Shown piece after piece: positions 15,326 to 22,041 of a stretch of 27,994 nt of DNA. Position 1 is the stretch's first letter, and every line of letters begins with the position of its first letter. Source of the stretch: DASTGO01 sp035719045 (lineage in GTDB: Bacteria > Actinomycetota > Actinomycetes > Actinomycetales > Kineosporiaceae); the NCBI GenBank assembly GCA_035719045.1, contig DASTGO010000386.1, positions 1-27,994 on the forward strand. The letters run 5' to 3'. A program made the translations under genes and the position numbers. Below the pieces are notes generated by a model, which ran no database searches, was not told where the DNA came from, and saw only the letters and a program-made list of their open reading frames with translations.

Positions 15326-16444
15326 TTACCGACTTGTCGCTTCGGTTGTAGAGCCACGGGAAAGCCGTTCGCGGCCAACGGATGAACGGATGGTGGACGG
15401 CGTGCGAAACGATTCGGGAGATGGGTCGGAACTGGACGGCCGGCCCACCGATGCGCGCTCGATCCAGTGCACCGGCTCGACATGGTCCGCGGTGATCGCC
15501 GGGTCGAGCAACCGCAGCATGAGCGCCCGCCCCATGGCCCGCCGGTCCACCTGCAACGTGGTCAACGGCGGGTCCAGGAGTTCGGACGTGGGCAGGTCGT
15601 CGTGCCCGACGACGGACACCCCGGATCCCACGGGCAGTGACAGCATGCGGGCAGCAAGATACACCGCGTGAGCGGTGTAGTCCGAGTTCGTGATGACGGC
15701 GGTGGGGGGGTCGGGCCTGGACAGGGCGGCCAGCACCGCGTTCCGGACGCCGTCGATGGTCAGCGGGGAGTGCAGCACCCGCCCGCGCAGCCCGAGCCGC
15801 CGGGCCTGGCGGCGGAACTCGCGCAACCGGTCCGGATCGGCCAGCAGCCCCCGGGGAGCGGCCAGGAAACCGACCCTGACGTGCCCGAACTCCGCCAGTC
15901 GGCGCATCGGCAGGCCGACCGCCTCGACGTTGTCGGGGCACACCCGGACCACCCCGGGGATCTGGTCGGCCGTGGCGTTCAGGGCCACCGCCGGCAGGCC
16001 CGGCCGCAGGTTCTGCCACTGGGCCAGGGCGTCCCCGGGACCGACCGGGGCGATCGCCAGCCCCGCGCACTGCCGGTCCGCCATCGCCGCGACGTGGCGA
16101 CGCTCCCGTTCCAGGGAGTACTGGGAGTCGACCACCAGCAGGGTCGCCCCCGCCTCGGCCGCCACCTCCTCGGCCCCGGAGATCACGTCGATGAAGAACG
16201 GGTTGGAGAAGTTGCGCACGATCAGGCCGTAGGTGCTGGTCCGGCCGCGGCGCAGCGCCTGGGCCTGCGGATTGGCCCGGTAGCCCAGTCGCTGCGCGGC
16301 CTTGAGCACCCGTTGGCGGGTCTGTTCGCTGACCCCGGACCTGCCGTTGATCGCGACGCTCGCGGAGGCCACCGAGACGCCGGCGGCGGCGGCGACGTCA
16401 CGGATCCCGACCGGACGCCGGTCCCTGCCTCGCTGGTCGCCCAT
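15326..16444 (-). CDS. LacI-family transcriptional regulator
   Basis: This 372-residue DNA-binding regulator has an N-terminal helix-turn-helix (GIRDVAAAAGVSVASASVAI, residues ~13-32), the hinge region (QRLGYRANPQAQALRRGRT) and a periplasmic-binding-protein-like effector domain (TYGLIVRNFSNPFFIDVISG; SVVGHDDLPTSELLDPPLTT). The polar C-terminal tail of ~40 residues is longer than usual. ATG 16444 has GAGGGG upstream. It precedes the ABC importer operon on the same strand, separated by 161 bases, and probably represses that operon and itself through operators O1 and O2, released by the imported ligand or a derivative. That role is inferred from position and the operator pair. Confidence 0.92.
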   Translation of the reverse strand: MGDQRGRDRRPVGIRDVAAAAGVSVASASVAINGRSGVSEQTRQRVLKAAQRLGYRANPQAQALRRGRTSTYGLIVRNFSNPFFIDVISGAEEVAAEAGATLLVVDSQYSLERERRHVAAMADRQCAGLAIAPVGPGDALAQWQNLRPGLPAVALNATADQIPGVVRVCPDNVEAVGLPMRRLAEFGHVRVGFLAAPRGLLADPDRLREFRRQARRLGLRGRVLHSPLTIDGVRNAVLAALSRPDPPTAVITNSDYTAHAVYLAARMLSLPVGSGVSVVGHDDLPTSELLDPPLTTLQVDRRAMGRALMLRLLDPAITADHVEPVHWIERASVGRPSSSDPSPESFRTPSTIRSSVGRERLSRGSTTEATSR

Positions 16445-16597
16445 CCACCCCTCACCCGGTCGGCCACCCACCCGTGCCCTGTCCCGCGGGCCCGGGTCCG
16501 GGTCGTCCCCGCGACCCGGCGTAGGCGGTTGTAGCAGCCGGGCCAGGGGCTTGACCAGACCGTGGCGGTGAACACCGGTTGTCAGGCGGCACAACGG

Positions 16598-16611
16598 CCA
16601 GAACGTTTCGG
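16598..16611. promoter_or_regulatory. Candidate LacI-family operator O2 (regulator gene)
   Basis: CCAGAACGTTTCGG is an imperfect palindrome with core AACGTT and CC/GG ends (10 of 14 positions symmetric). It lies about 150 bases before the regulator's start, in the only non-coding DNA available for its promoter. It shares C, C, A, CGTTT and GG with O1. Confidence 0.45.
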
Positions 16612-16653
16612 TTCCGTGACCCTTCCGCGCCCATCCGACGTCCCGACCGTCCC

Positions 16654-16685
16654 GGTGGGCGCGGTGGGCGCGGTGGGCGCGGTGG
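16654..16685 (+). repeat. 9-bp tandem repeat (GGTGGGCGC), 3.5 copies
   Basis: GGTGGGCGC occurs at 16654-16662, 16663-16671 and 16672-16680 exactly, and the next unit breaks down after GGTGG. The third copy is part of the left arm of the long hairpin at 16673-16729. Confidence 0.85.
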
Positions 16686-16729
16686 CACATAGTGCCCGCT
16701 GTTCGGGCGCCATGTGCCACCGTGCCCAC
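16673..16729 (-). terminator. Very long hairpin downstream of the MMPL gene
   Basis: The 18-base arm GTGGGCGCGGTGGCACAT (16673-16690) pairs with ATGTGCCACCGTGCCCAC (16712-16729) with a single G-T wobble. Inside, GCCCG (16694-16698) pairs with CGGGC (16704-16708) around loop CTGTT, giving an almost continuous ~25-bp stem. It lies 12 bases beyond the MMPL stop, so termination or RNA 3'-end protection is the simplest role. There is no U tract. It would also insulate the LacI gene from read-through. Confidence 0.65.
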
Positions 16730-16741
16730 GGGGTGCGGTGG

Positions 16742-18955
16742 TCAGTGCGTCGCGGGCTCCGGTTCCCGTCCCAGCGCGGCGACGGCCGCGTCGTCGGACT
16801 CCTTCCAGCCGTAGCGGTTCTGCCAGCGCTGCAGCGGTCCCGGCGCCCACCAGTTCCACCGTCCGAGCAGCCGCATCGTGGCCGGCACGAGCATCGCGCG
16901 GACGATCGTCGCGTCGACCACGATCGCCACGCCCATCCCGACGCCGATCAGCTTGATGAACGTGATCCCCGAGGTGGAGAAGGCGGCGATGACGACCACG
17001 AGCAGGGCCGCCGCACTGGTGATGATCTGCCCGGTGCGCTGCAGGCCCTGCGCGACGGCCTCGGTGTTGTCCCCCGACCGCTCGTACTGCTCCCGGATCC
17101 GGCTGAGCAGGAACACCTCGTAGTCCATCGACAGCCCGAACAGGATGGCCAGCATGAGGATCGGCTGCGTGGTCTCCACCGTGCCGGTCGAGGTGAAGCC
17201 GAGCGGGCCGGCCAGGTGCCCGTCCTGGAACACCCAGGTGACCACGCCGAAGGACGCCCCGAGGGACAGCACGTTCATCACCACGGCCTTGAGCGGGAGC
17301 ACGAACGAGCCGAACGCGAGGAACAGCAGCACGAAGGTGGTGGCCACGACGATCAGCGCCATCCAGGGCAGCCGCTGCGCGAGGCTGTTGCGCAGGTCGA
17401 CGTTGTGCGCGGTGATCCCGCCGACGAGGATCTCGGCGCCGTCCGGGGCGGGCAGTGCGCGCAGTGCGGTGACGGTGTCGCGGGCCGCGGAGTCCACGGC
17501 CTCGCCGGGATAGCCAACCGCCAGCAGGGTGGTGGATCCCTTGTGCGCCAACGGATTCACCGAGACGACACCCGGGACGTGCGTGATCCGTGCGCGCAGC
17601 TGCTGGACCTGACCGTCCGTGGCGTGGTCGACCAGGATCTCGATCGGCGACGTGGTCGGGGCGCCGAACTGCTGGCGCAGGGCGTCCGCGACCTGCCTGC
17701 CCTCGGCCCCCGCAGGCAGGGCCCGCTCGTCGATCCCGCCGAACCGGACGTGCAGGAAGGGAAGTCCGAGGGTCGCCAGCAGCGCGCCGCTGACCAGCAC
17801 GAAGGCCACGGGGCGGCGCATCACCGTGCGGGCGAAGGCCTCCCAGCGCCCACGGCCGGCCGGCGAGGACCCCGCCCCGTGGACGGCCGGGCTGCCGGCA
17901 GCGGTCGTCGCCCGCCGGGACCGCCGGGGCAGCCGGACCGGCAGGGCGTCCACCCGGTGGCCGAGCACCGCGAGTGCGGCGGGCAGCACGGTGAGCGCGA
18001 TGAGGGCGGCGACCCCGATCGCGGCCACCCCGCCGTAGCCCATCGAGCGCAGGAAGATCTGCGGGAACAGCATCAGGCTGGACAGCGAGACGGCCACCGT
18101 GACCGCCGAGAACAGCACGGTGCGCCCGGCGGTGGCCATGGTCCGGCCGAGGGCGTCGGCGACGGTGGCTCCCGGCCGCAGCTCCTCGCGGAACCGGCTG
18201 ACGATGAACAGGCCGTAGTCGATCGCCAGGCCCAGTCCCATGATCGTGATGATGTTGATGGCGAACACGGACACGTCGGTGACGTGGGTGAGCAGCCGCA
18301 GCACGACGAACGAGCCGAGCACGGTGAGCCCGCCGACCAGCAGCGGCAGCCCCGCCGCTACCGCCGACCCGAACACCACGAGCAGCAGGACCAGCAGCAG
18401 CGGCATGGACAGGGCCTCGGCCCGGGCCAGATCGCGGCTGACCTGGCTGTTGATCTGCTCGTTGATCGCGGAGGCACCACCCAACTGGACGATCACCCCA
18501 GGCCCGGCGTCCCGCAGCCCGGCCGCGACCCGCTGGTAGGTGGCCATCCGGTCCGCCGGGTCGGCGGTGGTGAACCGGATCGCGGCGTAGGTGGAGTGCC
18601 GGTCGGCGGAGACGAACACGGCGGACCGGGTGGTCCAGTAGTCGGCCAGGGCTGCGACGTCGGCGGCCGGCAGGGTGGCCAGCGAGCGGGTGACCGCCTG
18701 CCGGAAGGCCGGGTCGTCGACGGTCATCCGGTCGCTGCGGTAGAGCACGAGGACGTCGACGTCCTGGCGGCCGACGGCGGCCGCGATGCGCTGGTCGGTG
18801 CGGACGGCCTGGGAGCCGTCGGTGTCGAACCCGCCGCCGGACAGCGCGCCCACGACGCCCGGTCCGAAGACCCCGGCCAGAACCGCCCCGGCCAGGGCGG
18901 CCGCCAGCACCAGCCATCGCCGGTGCGCGACCGCACGTCCCCACGCTTGCAGCAT
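16742..18955 (-). CDS. MMPL-family RND transporter (probable exporter)
   Basis: This 737-residue inner-membrane protein has the MMPL duplication: two halves, each with one helix, an extracellular domain, then a bundle of helices. The proton-relay-type helices read IDYGLFIVSRFREEL in the first half and SMDYEVFLLSRIREQYE in the second. The C-terminus has VDATIVRAMLVPATMRLLGRWNWW, very typical of actinobacterial MMPL proteins. Such proteins export lipids, siderophores or drugs; the cargo here is unknown. ATG 18955 is preferred because GGAGAGGA lies upstream; an in-frame GTG at 18991 would add 12 residues and would overlap the candidate TetR operator. It is divergent from a TetR regulator, which probably controls it. 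Confidence 0.93.
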   Translation of the reverse strand: MLQAWGRAVAHRRWLVLAAALAGAVLAGVFGPGVVGALSGGGFDTDGSQAVRTDQRIAAAVGRQDVDVLVLYRSDRMTVDDPAFRQAVTRSLATLPAADVAALADYWTTRSAVFVSADRHSTYAAIRFTTADPADRMATYQRVAAGLRDAGPGVIVQLGGASAINEQINSQVSRDLARAEALSMPLLLVLLLVVFGSAVAAGLPLLVGGLTVLGSFVVLRLLTHVTDVSVFAINIITIMGLGLAIDYGLFIVSRFREELRPGATVADALGRTMATAGRTVLFSAVTVAVSLSSLMLFPQIFLRSMGYGGVAAIGVAALIALTVLPAALAVLGHRVDALPVRLPRRSRRATTAAGSPAVHGAGSSPAGRGRWEAFARTVMRRPVAFVLVSGALLATLGLPFLHVRFGGIDERALPAGAEGRQVADALRQQFGAPTTSPIEILVDHATDGQVQQLRARITHVPGVVSVNPLAHKGSTTLLAVGYPGEAVDSAARDTVTALRALPAPDGAEILVGGITAHNVDLRNSLAQRLPWMALIVVATTFVLLFLAFGSFVLPLKAVVMNVLSLGASFGVVTWVFQDGHLAGPLGFTSTGTVETTQPILMLAILFGLSMDYEVFLLSRIREQYERSGDNTEAVAQGLQRTGQIITSAAALLVVVIAAFSTSGITFIKLIGVGMGVAIVVDATIVRAMLVPATMRLLGRWNWWAPGPLQRWQNRYGWKESDDAAVAALGREPEPATH

Positions 18956-18990
18956 GTCTCGTTCCTCTCCGGGCTCGGCGGCGTCATCCA

Positions 18991-19015
18991 CGTACCCTGG
19001 TCAGGAACAGGTACG
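18991..19015. promoter_or_regulatory. Candidate TetR operator between the MMPL and TetR genes
   Basis: CGTACC (18991-18996) and GGTACG (19010-19015) form a perfect 6-bp inverted repeat with a 13-base spacer, 36 bases before the MMPL start. A second repeat, ACGGCG (19013-19018) and CGCCGT (19033-19038), and two direct GTTTACG copies (19029-19035, 19037-19043) lie alongside. Any could be the regulator's site; the first has the symmetry usual for TetR proteins. Confidence 0.4.
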
Positions 19016-19084
19016 GCGGATACCGTTGTTTACGCCGTTTACGTTTGTACTCGACGATAGCCGATGTCAAGAGGTGTTGCTGCA

Positions 19085-19840
19085 GTGTCTGCCATTCCCG
19101 CCGGGGGGCGACGCGAGCGTGTGCGTGCCGCCACCGTGCAGGAGATCAAGGCCACAGCGCGGCGGCTGCTGGCTCAGGAGGGTCCGCAGGCGGTCACGTT
19201 GCGGGCGATCGCCCGCGAGATGGGGATGACCGCGCCCGGGTTGTACCGGTATTTCCCGAGCCATGAGGACCTGTGGGAGGAGCTCTGCCACGACACCTAC
19301 GGGGCGATGGCGGATGCGCTGGAGGAGGCTCTGGCCGGGATCCCCGGTGACCAGGTGGAGCTGCGCCTGCTGACGGCGGCCCGCCGGTTCCGCAGCTGGG
19401 CCGTGGAGCACCCCCGCGACTTCGGGCTGGCGTTCGGCATGCCGCTGCCCGGGCTGTCCCAGGTCAAGGACCTCACGGACCCCGCCCATCTCTCCGGGAT
19501 GCGGTTCGCCCTGGTGTTCACCCGGGCGTTCGGGCAGTTGTGGTCGGCCCGCCCGTTCCCGGTGCTGCAGGAGGAGGAGATCGCGCCGGCGCTGGCCGAG
19601 CAGTTGCGCCGGTACCGGGATGCGATGGCGGCGGCGGAGCCCGGCCTGCCGGACCTGCCGCTGGGTGTGGTCCTGGTGTTCCTGCAGGCCTGGGTTCAGC
19701 TCTACGGCGTCGTCACCATGGAGGTGTTCGGGCACCTCGGCTTCTGCCTGACCGACGTGCAGGACTTCTTCGAGGCGCAGCTGACGTCGGTCGCGGCCGC
19801 GCTCGGGATCACCCGAACGCTGCCCGGCCCCACCGCCTGA
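19085..19840 (+). CDS. TetR-family transcriptional regulator (TetR_C_13/WHG type)
   Basis: This 251-residue regulator has an N-terminal DNA-binding domain: VQEIKATARRLLAQEG, then VTLRAIAREMGMTAPGLYRY with FPSHEDLWEEL. The ligand-binding domain includes FRSWAVEHPRDFGLAFGMPL, which is typical of the WHG/TetR_C_13 branch. GTG 19085 is chosen because GAGGTG (19071-19076) lies 8 bases upstream; ATG 19064, in frame and 7 codons earlier, has no Shine-Dalgarno but cannot be excluded. It is divergent from the MMPL exporter and is expected to repress it until a ligand binds. The ligand cannot be told from sequence. Confidence 0.9.
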   Translation: MSAIPAGGRRERVRAATVQEIKATARRLLAQEGPQAVTLRAIAREMGMTAPGLYRYFPSHEDLWEELCHDTYGAMADALEEALAGIPGDQVELRLLTAARRFRSWAVEHPRDFGLAFGMPLPGLSQVKDLTDPAHLSGMRFALVFTRAFGQLWSARPFPVLQEEEIAPALAEQLRRYRDAMAAAEPGLPDLPLGVVLVFLQAWVQLYGVVTMEVFGHLGFCLTDVQDFFEAQLTSVAAALGITRTLPGPTA

Positions 19841-19843
19841 GGG

Positions 19844-19857
19844 CTCCCCCTCGGGAG
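19844..19857. terminator. Small hairpin between convergent genes
   Basis: CTCCC (19844-19848) pairs with GGGAG (19853-19857) around CCTC, in the 40-base gap between the TetR gene stop and the stop of the unknown gene at 19881. It is short and has no U tract, so it is only a weak bidirectional terminator candidate. Confidence 0.3.
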
Positions 19858-19880
19858 ACCTGGTGGTGGGGCCGGCGCGG

Positions 19881-20366
19881 TCAGGCTGCGAGCGTTCCGC
19901 GGGCGACGTCCGGGATGTCCCGCACGGAGCTGGTCCAGCCGAGCTCCAGCAGGCTGGCGGCCAGCCCCTCCGCGACGGGGCCGAGCCGGCGCAGCTCCTC
20001 CCGGACGGCCACGGCCGCGCGCCACGGGGTGGTCAGTGCCTCGTAGACCGCCGGGTTGATCAGGTCGCGGACCACCTCCGCCACCGCCATGTCGATCGCG
20101 GCCGGCTGGTCGGCGATCACGGTGCAGGCGGCCCAGGCGGCTCCCCAGGCGGCGGCCCGTCCGCCGTCGCGGGCGGCCCGCCAGGCGGTGACGGTGGTGT
20201 GCCGTAGCCGCTCGTCAGGGCGCTTGCTGGGCAGGACGGGGACGGCGGCGAGGGCGAAGGTGAGAGCGTCGGCCGTCCGCAACTGGGCGAGGACCCGCTC
20301 GACGGCGCGGGAGTGGGGACCGAAGTCGGCGTGGGGACGGGGAGTGATGTCAGGGATGTCAGGCAT
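19881..20366 (-). CDS. Unknown helical protein
   Basis: I do not recognise this 161-residue protein. It starts at ATG 20366 with a strong GAGGAGGGG upstream, which supports it as real. After MPDIPDITPRPHADFG it is Ala- and Arg-rich and looks largely alpha-helical, with AWRAARDGGRAAAWGAAWAA and AIDMAVAEVVRDLINPAVYE. There is no signal peptide, clear membrane helix or metal motif. A perfect TTGACA on the minus strand (20474-20469) lies ~100 bases upstream, followed after 17 bases by CACACT, a possible promoter. It is convergent with the TetR gene and lies downstream of PNP on the same strand, 194 bases away. Confidence 0.7.
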   Translation of the reverse strand: MPDIPDITPRPHADFGPHSRAVERVLAQLRTADALTFALAAVPVLPSKRPDERLRHTTVTAWRAARDGGRAAAWGAAWAACTVIADQPAAIDMAVAEVVRDLINPAVYEALTTPWRAAVAVREELRRLGPVAEGLAASLLELGWTSSVRDIPDVARGTLAA

Positions 20367-20519
20367 GGCCCCTCCTCGGACAGGGCAGCCGCCGGGTTTT
20401 CTGGGCACTCGCTCGGGGCTGGTCCTGCACCCTTTGCTTACGCCCAGTGTGCGCATGGATACATTCCGTGTCAATGGGCATTGATCCCGGCTAACCCGGG
20501 CGATCGCGCTCGAGGGGGT

Positions 20520-20554
20520 GCCCGGCCGGAGACGGCCGGTGGTGCCTGCCGGGC
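20520..20554 (-). terminator. Hairpin region after the purine nucleoside phosphorylase gene
   Basis: Two alternative stems overlap here: CCGGCC (20522-20527)/GGCCGG (20534-20539) with loop GGAGAC, and GCCCGGC (20520-20526)/GCCGGGC (20548-20554). They begin 6 bases beyond the PNP stop codon. Either could end the transcript; there is no U tract. Confidence 0.45.
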
Positions 20555-20571
20555 GGCGGTTCAGAACCGCC
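20555..20571. repeat. 17-base perfect palindrome containing the PNP stop codon
   Basis: GGCGGTTC (20555-20562) and GAACCGCC (20564-20571) are exact inverted copies around one base. The TGA stop of the phosphorylase gene (20561-20563) sits in the centre. The 1-base gap makes it a better DNA-protein site than a long RNA stem, although a 7-bp stem with a 3-base loop is possible. Confidence 0.7.
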
Positions 20572-21394
20572 GGACGACGTCGGCGAGCAGGGCGCCGACC
20601 CGCTCCGCGGCGGCCCTGCCGGCGGCGATCACCTCGGTGTGGTCGAGCGGAGTGGCGGAGATCCCGGCGGCGAGGTTGGTCACCAGAGACACCCCGAGGA
20701 CCTCCATGCCGGCCTCCCGGGCGGCGATCGCCTCCAGGGTGGTGGACATGCCGACCAGGGTCCCGCCCAGGATTCCGGCCATCCGGACCTCGGCCGGGGT
20801 CTCGTACTGCGGCCCGCGGAACTGCACGTAGACGCCCTCGGCGAGGCTCGGGTCCACCTCCTTGCACAGCGCCCGAAGCCGGGGGGAGTACAGGTCCGTG
20901 AGGTCGACGAAGGTGGCCCCCTCCAGCGGGGACGCCCCGGTGAGGTTGAGGTGGTCGCTGATCAGCACCGGGGTGCCGGGTGCCCAGGACCGGTCCAGCC
21001 CGCCGCAGCCGTTGGTCAGCACGATCGTCCGGCACCCTGCTGCGGCCGCGGTCCGCACCCCGTGCACGACGGCCCGCACACCGCGCCCCTCGTACAGGTG
21101 GGTCCGGCTGCCGAAGACCAGGGCCCGCCCGTCCCCGTCGCCGATCTGGACCGACCGGATCGTCCCGGAGTGCCCGGCCACGGTCGGCGCGGCGAAGCCC
21201 GGCAGGTCCGTGGTGGCGACGGTGGCCAGGGTCCGGCCGAGCAGCTCCGCGGCGGGGGCCCAGCCGGAGCCGAGGACGAGGGCGACATCGTGGCGGGAGG
21301 TGCCGGTCAGCTCCGCGAGCCGGGCGGCGGCCTGCCGGGCCACGGCGCGGGGGTCGACGGCGGGGTCGTCCAGGGACAGCGGCTCAGCGGTCAC
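20561..21394 (-). CDS. deoD: Purine nucleoside phosphorylase
   Basis: This 277-residue trimeric-type PNP converts purine (deoxy)nucleosides and phosphate to free base and (deoxy)ribose-1-phosphate. Diagnostic parts are LVLGSGW, GHSGTIRS, GSRTHLYEG with the phosphate-binding His, IVLTNGCGGLD, GPQYETPAEVRMA with the base-contacting Glu, GMSTTLEAIAAREAGMEVLG and SLVTNLAAG with the purine-contacting Asn. The orthologue in Mycobacterium is called deoD or punA. GTG 21394 has no Shine-Dalgarno, but a TAGGCT box lies 6 bases before it, suggesting a leaderless message. Its product could feed the mutase encoded at 7421-9199 and DeoC at 2959-4020. Confidence 0.94.
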   Translation of the reverse strand: MTAEPLSLDDPAVDPRAVARQAAARLAELTGTSRHDVALVLGSGWAPAAELLGRTLATVATTDLPGFAAPTVAGHSGTIRSVQIGDGDGRALVFGSRTHLYEGRGVRAVVHGVRTAAAAGCRTIVLTNGCGGLDRSWAPGTPVLISDHLNLTGASPLEGATFVDLTDLYSPRLRALCKEVDPSLAEGVYVQFRGPQYETPAEVRMAGILGGTLVGMSTTLEAIAAREAGMEVLGVSLVTNLAAGISATPLDHTEVIAAGRAAAERVGALLADVVRRF

Positions 21395-21400
21395 CGGCGA

Positions 21401-21406
21401 AGCCTA
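21401..21406 (-). promoter_or_regulatory. Candidate -10 box (TAGGCT) of a leaderless PNP transcript
   Basis: TAGGCT on the minus strand fits TANNNT and ends 6 bases before GTG 21394. There is no Shine-Dalgarno in between and no good -35 upstream. Confidence 0.4.
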
Positions 21407-21460
21407 ACGTCCGGGCCGGGCCGCCCCCGTGCGGACGGGCGGGACCCACGGACGCTGCGG

Positions 21461-21520
21461 GTCGTGGCGGATCCGGTCGTGGTGGAGCCGGTCGTGGCAG
21501 ACCCCGCCGTGGCGACCCGG
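21461..21520 (+). repeat. Diverged 15-bp tandem repeat, four units
   Basis: GTCGTGGCGGATCCG, GTCGTGGTGGAGCCG, GTCGTGGCAGACCCC and GCCGTGGCGACCCGG follow one another exactly every 15 bases. They fill the gap between the cyclotransferase-like gene and the PNP promoter. The 15-base period would encode pentapeptides in any frame, but no supported gene covers the region. Confidence 0.75.
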
Positions 21521-21555
21521 GTCGGTCCGGCCCCTTGCTGGCCGGTGCCGGAGGG

Positions 21556-21996
21556 TCAGGTGCAGGGGCGGGACCGCAGGTCGGAGACGTACTCGTCGGG
21601 GGCGCCGCCGGCCTCGACGGCTTCGGAGAGCATGCCCAGGTAGGTGGCGCTCGGCAGACCCCCCTCATAGGCGTCGAGCACGTACAGCCAGGCCGTGACG
21701 TCCCCCTCGAGGGTGGAGACCCGGACCCGGATCTTCTTCCACAGCCCGATGGTCACGCCCTCCCACTCGTCGAGGGCCTTCTCGTCGGCGGGGGTGAGGT
21801 CGTACAGCGCGACGTAGACCTGGTGGCCCTGCTCCTCGACGACGGTGCAGAGCGGACCCTCCCAGCTCACGTCCTCCCCGCCGAAGGTCAGTCGCCAGCC
21901 GAGCAGCCAGCCGCTGCCCCACAGGGGGGAGTGCGGGGCGCGCTTCGCCATCCGCTCGGGGTCGAGGTTCATGCCATAGGCGGCGTACAGGGCCAT
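21556..21996 (-). CDS. Gamma-glutamylcyclotransferase-like protein
   Basis: This 146-residue protein of the GGCT/AIG2-like fold starts with ALYAAYGMNLDPERMAKRAP, the family's YGSN-type substrate loop with Met in place of Ser. GWRLTFGGEDVSWEGPLCTV, VALYDLTPADEKALDEWEG and AWLYVLDAYEGGLPSATYLG follow the usual order. Members cyclise gamma-glutamyl amines or peptides to pyroglutamate, but many close relatives are uncharacterised, so the reaction is not certain. It is divergent from lpdA (111 bases between starts). From memory, the small gene beside lpdA in Mycobacterium (Rv3304) is of this type. ATG 21996 follows TACCCT by exactly 6 bases (GGGGGG), so either a G-rich ribosome site or a leaderless start is possible. 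Confidence 0.85.
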   Translation of the reverse strand: MALYAAYGMNLDPERMAKRAPHSPLWGSGWLLGWRLTFGGEDVSWEGPLCTVVEEQGHQVYVALYDLTPADEKALDEWEGVTIGLWKKIRVRVSTLEGDVTAWLYVLDAYEGGLPSATYLGMLSEAVEAGGAPDEYVSDLRSRPCT

Positions 21997-22002
21997 CCCC
22001 CC

Positions 22003-22008
22003 AGGGTA
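22003..22008 (-). promoter_or_regulatory. Candidate -10 box (TACCCT) before the cyclotransferase-like gene
   Basis: TACCCT on the minus strand fits TANNNT and ends 6 bases before ATG 21996. The intervening bases are all G, so a ribosome-binding role for that stretch cannot be excluded. Confidence 0.35.
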
Positions 22009-22041
22009 GAGATGTTGTCGACTCTGGCCGCCTCATCCGTC

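Noticed and set aside
16654..16685. Tandem repeats as a CRISPR array
   Set aside because: Units of 9 bases are contiguous with no spacers, and no cas gene is present. The same holds for the arrays at 4726, 5380, 21461, 23565, 26011 and 27751.
16562..19060. A plus-strand open frame of more than 800 codons opposite the MMPL gene
   Set aside because: Low-complexity His/Gln/Gly/Arg-rich translation without domains; the MMPL protein on the minus strand explains the codon structure.
20365..20560. A hidden small gene or riboswitch between the unknown gene and PNP
   Set aside because: Only a TTGACA-type promoter candidate and hairpins were found. No coding pattern or riboswitch core was recognised.
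21461..21520. A small gene encoding pentapeptide repeats in the 15-bp tandem array
   Set aside because: The frames through it are open, but no start with a ribosome site and no family match were found; the plus-strand frame is only an extension of sequence antisense to PNP.
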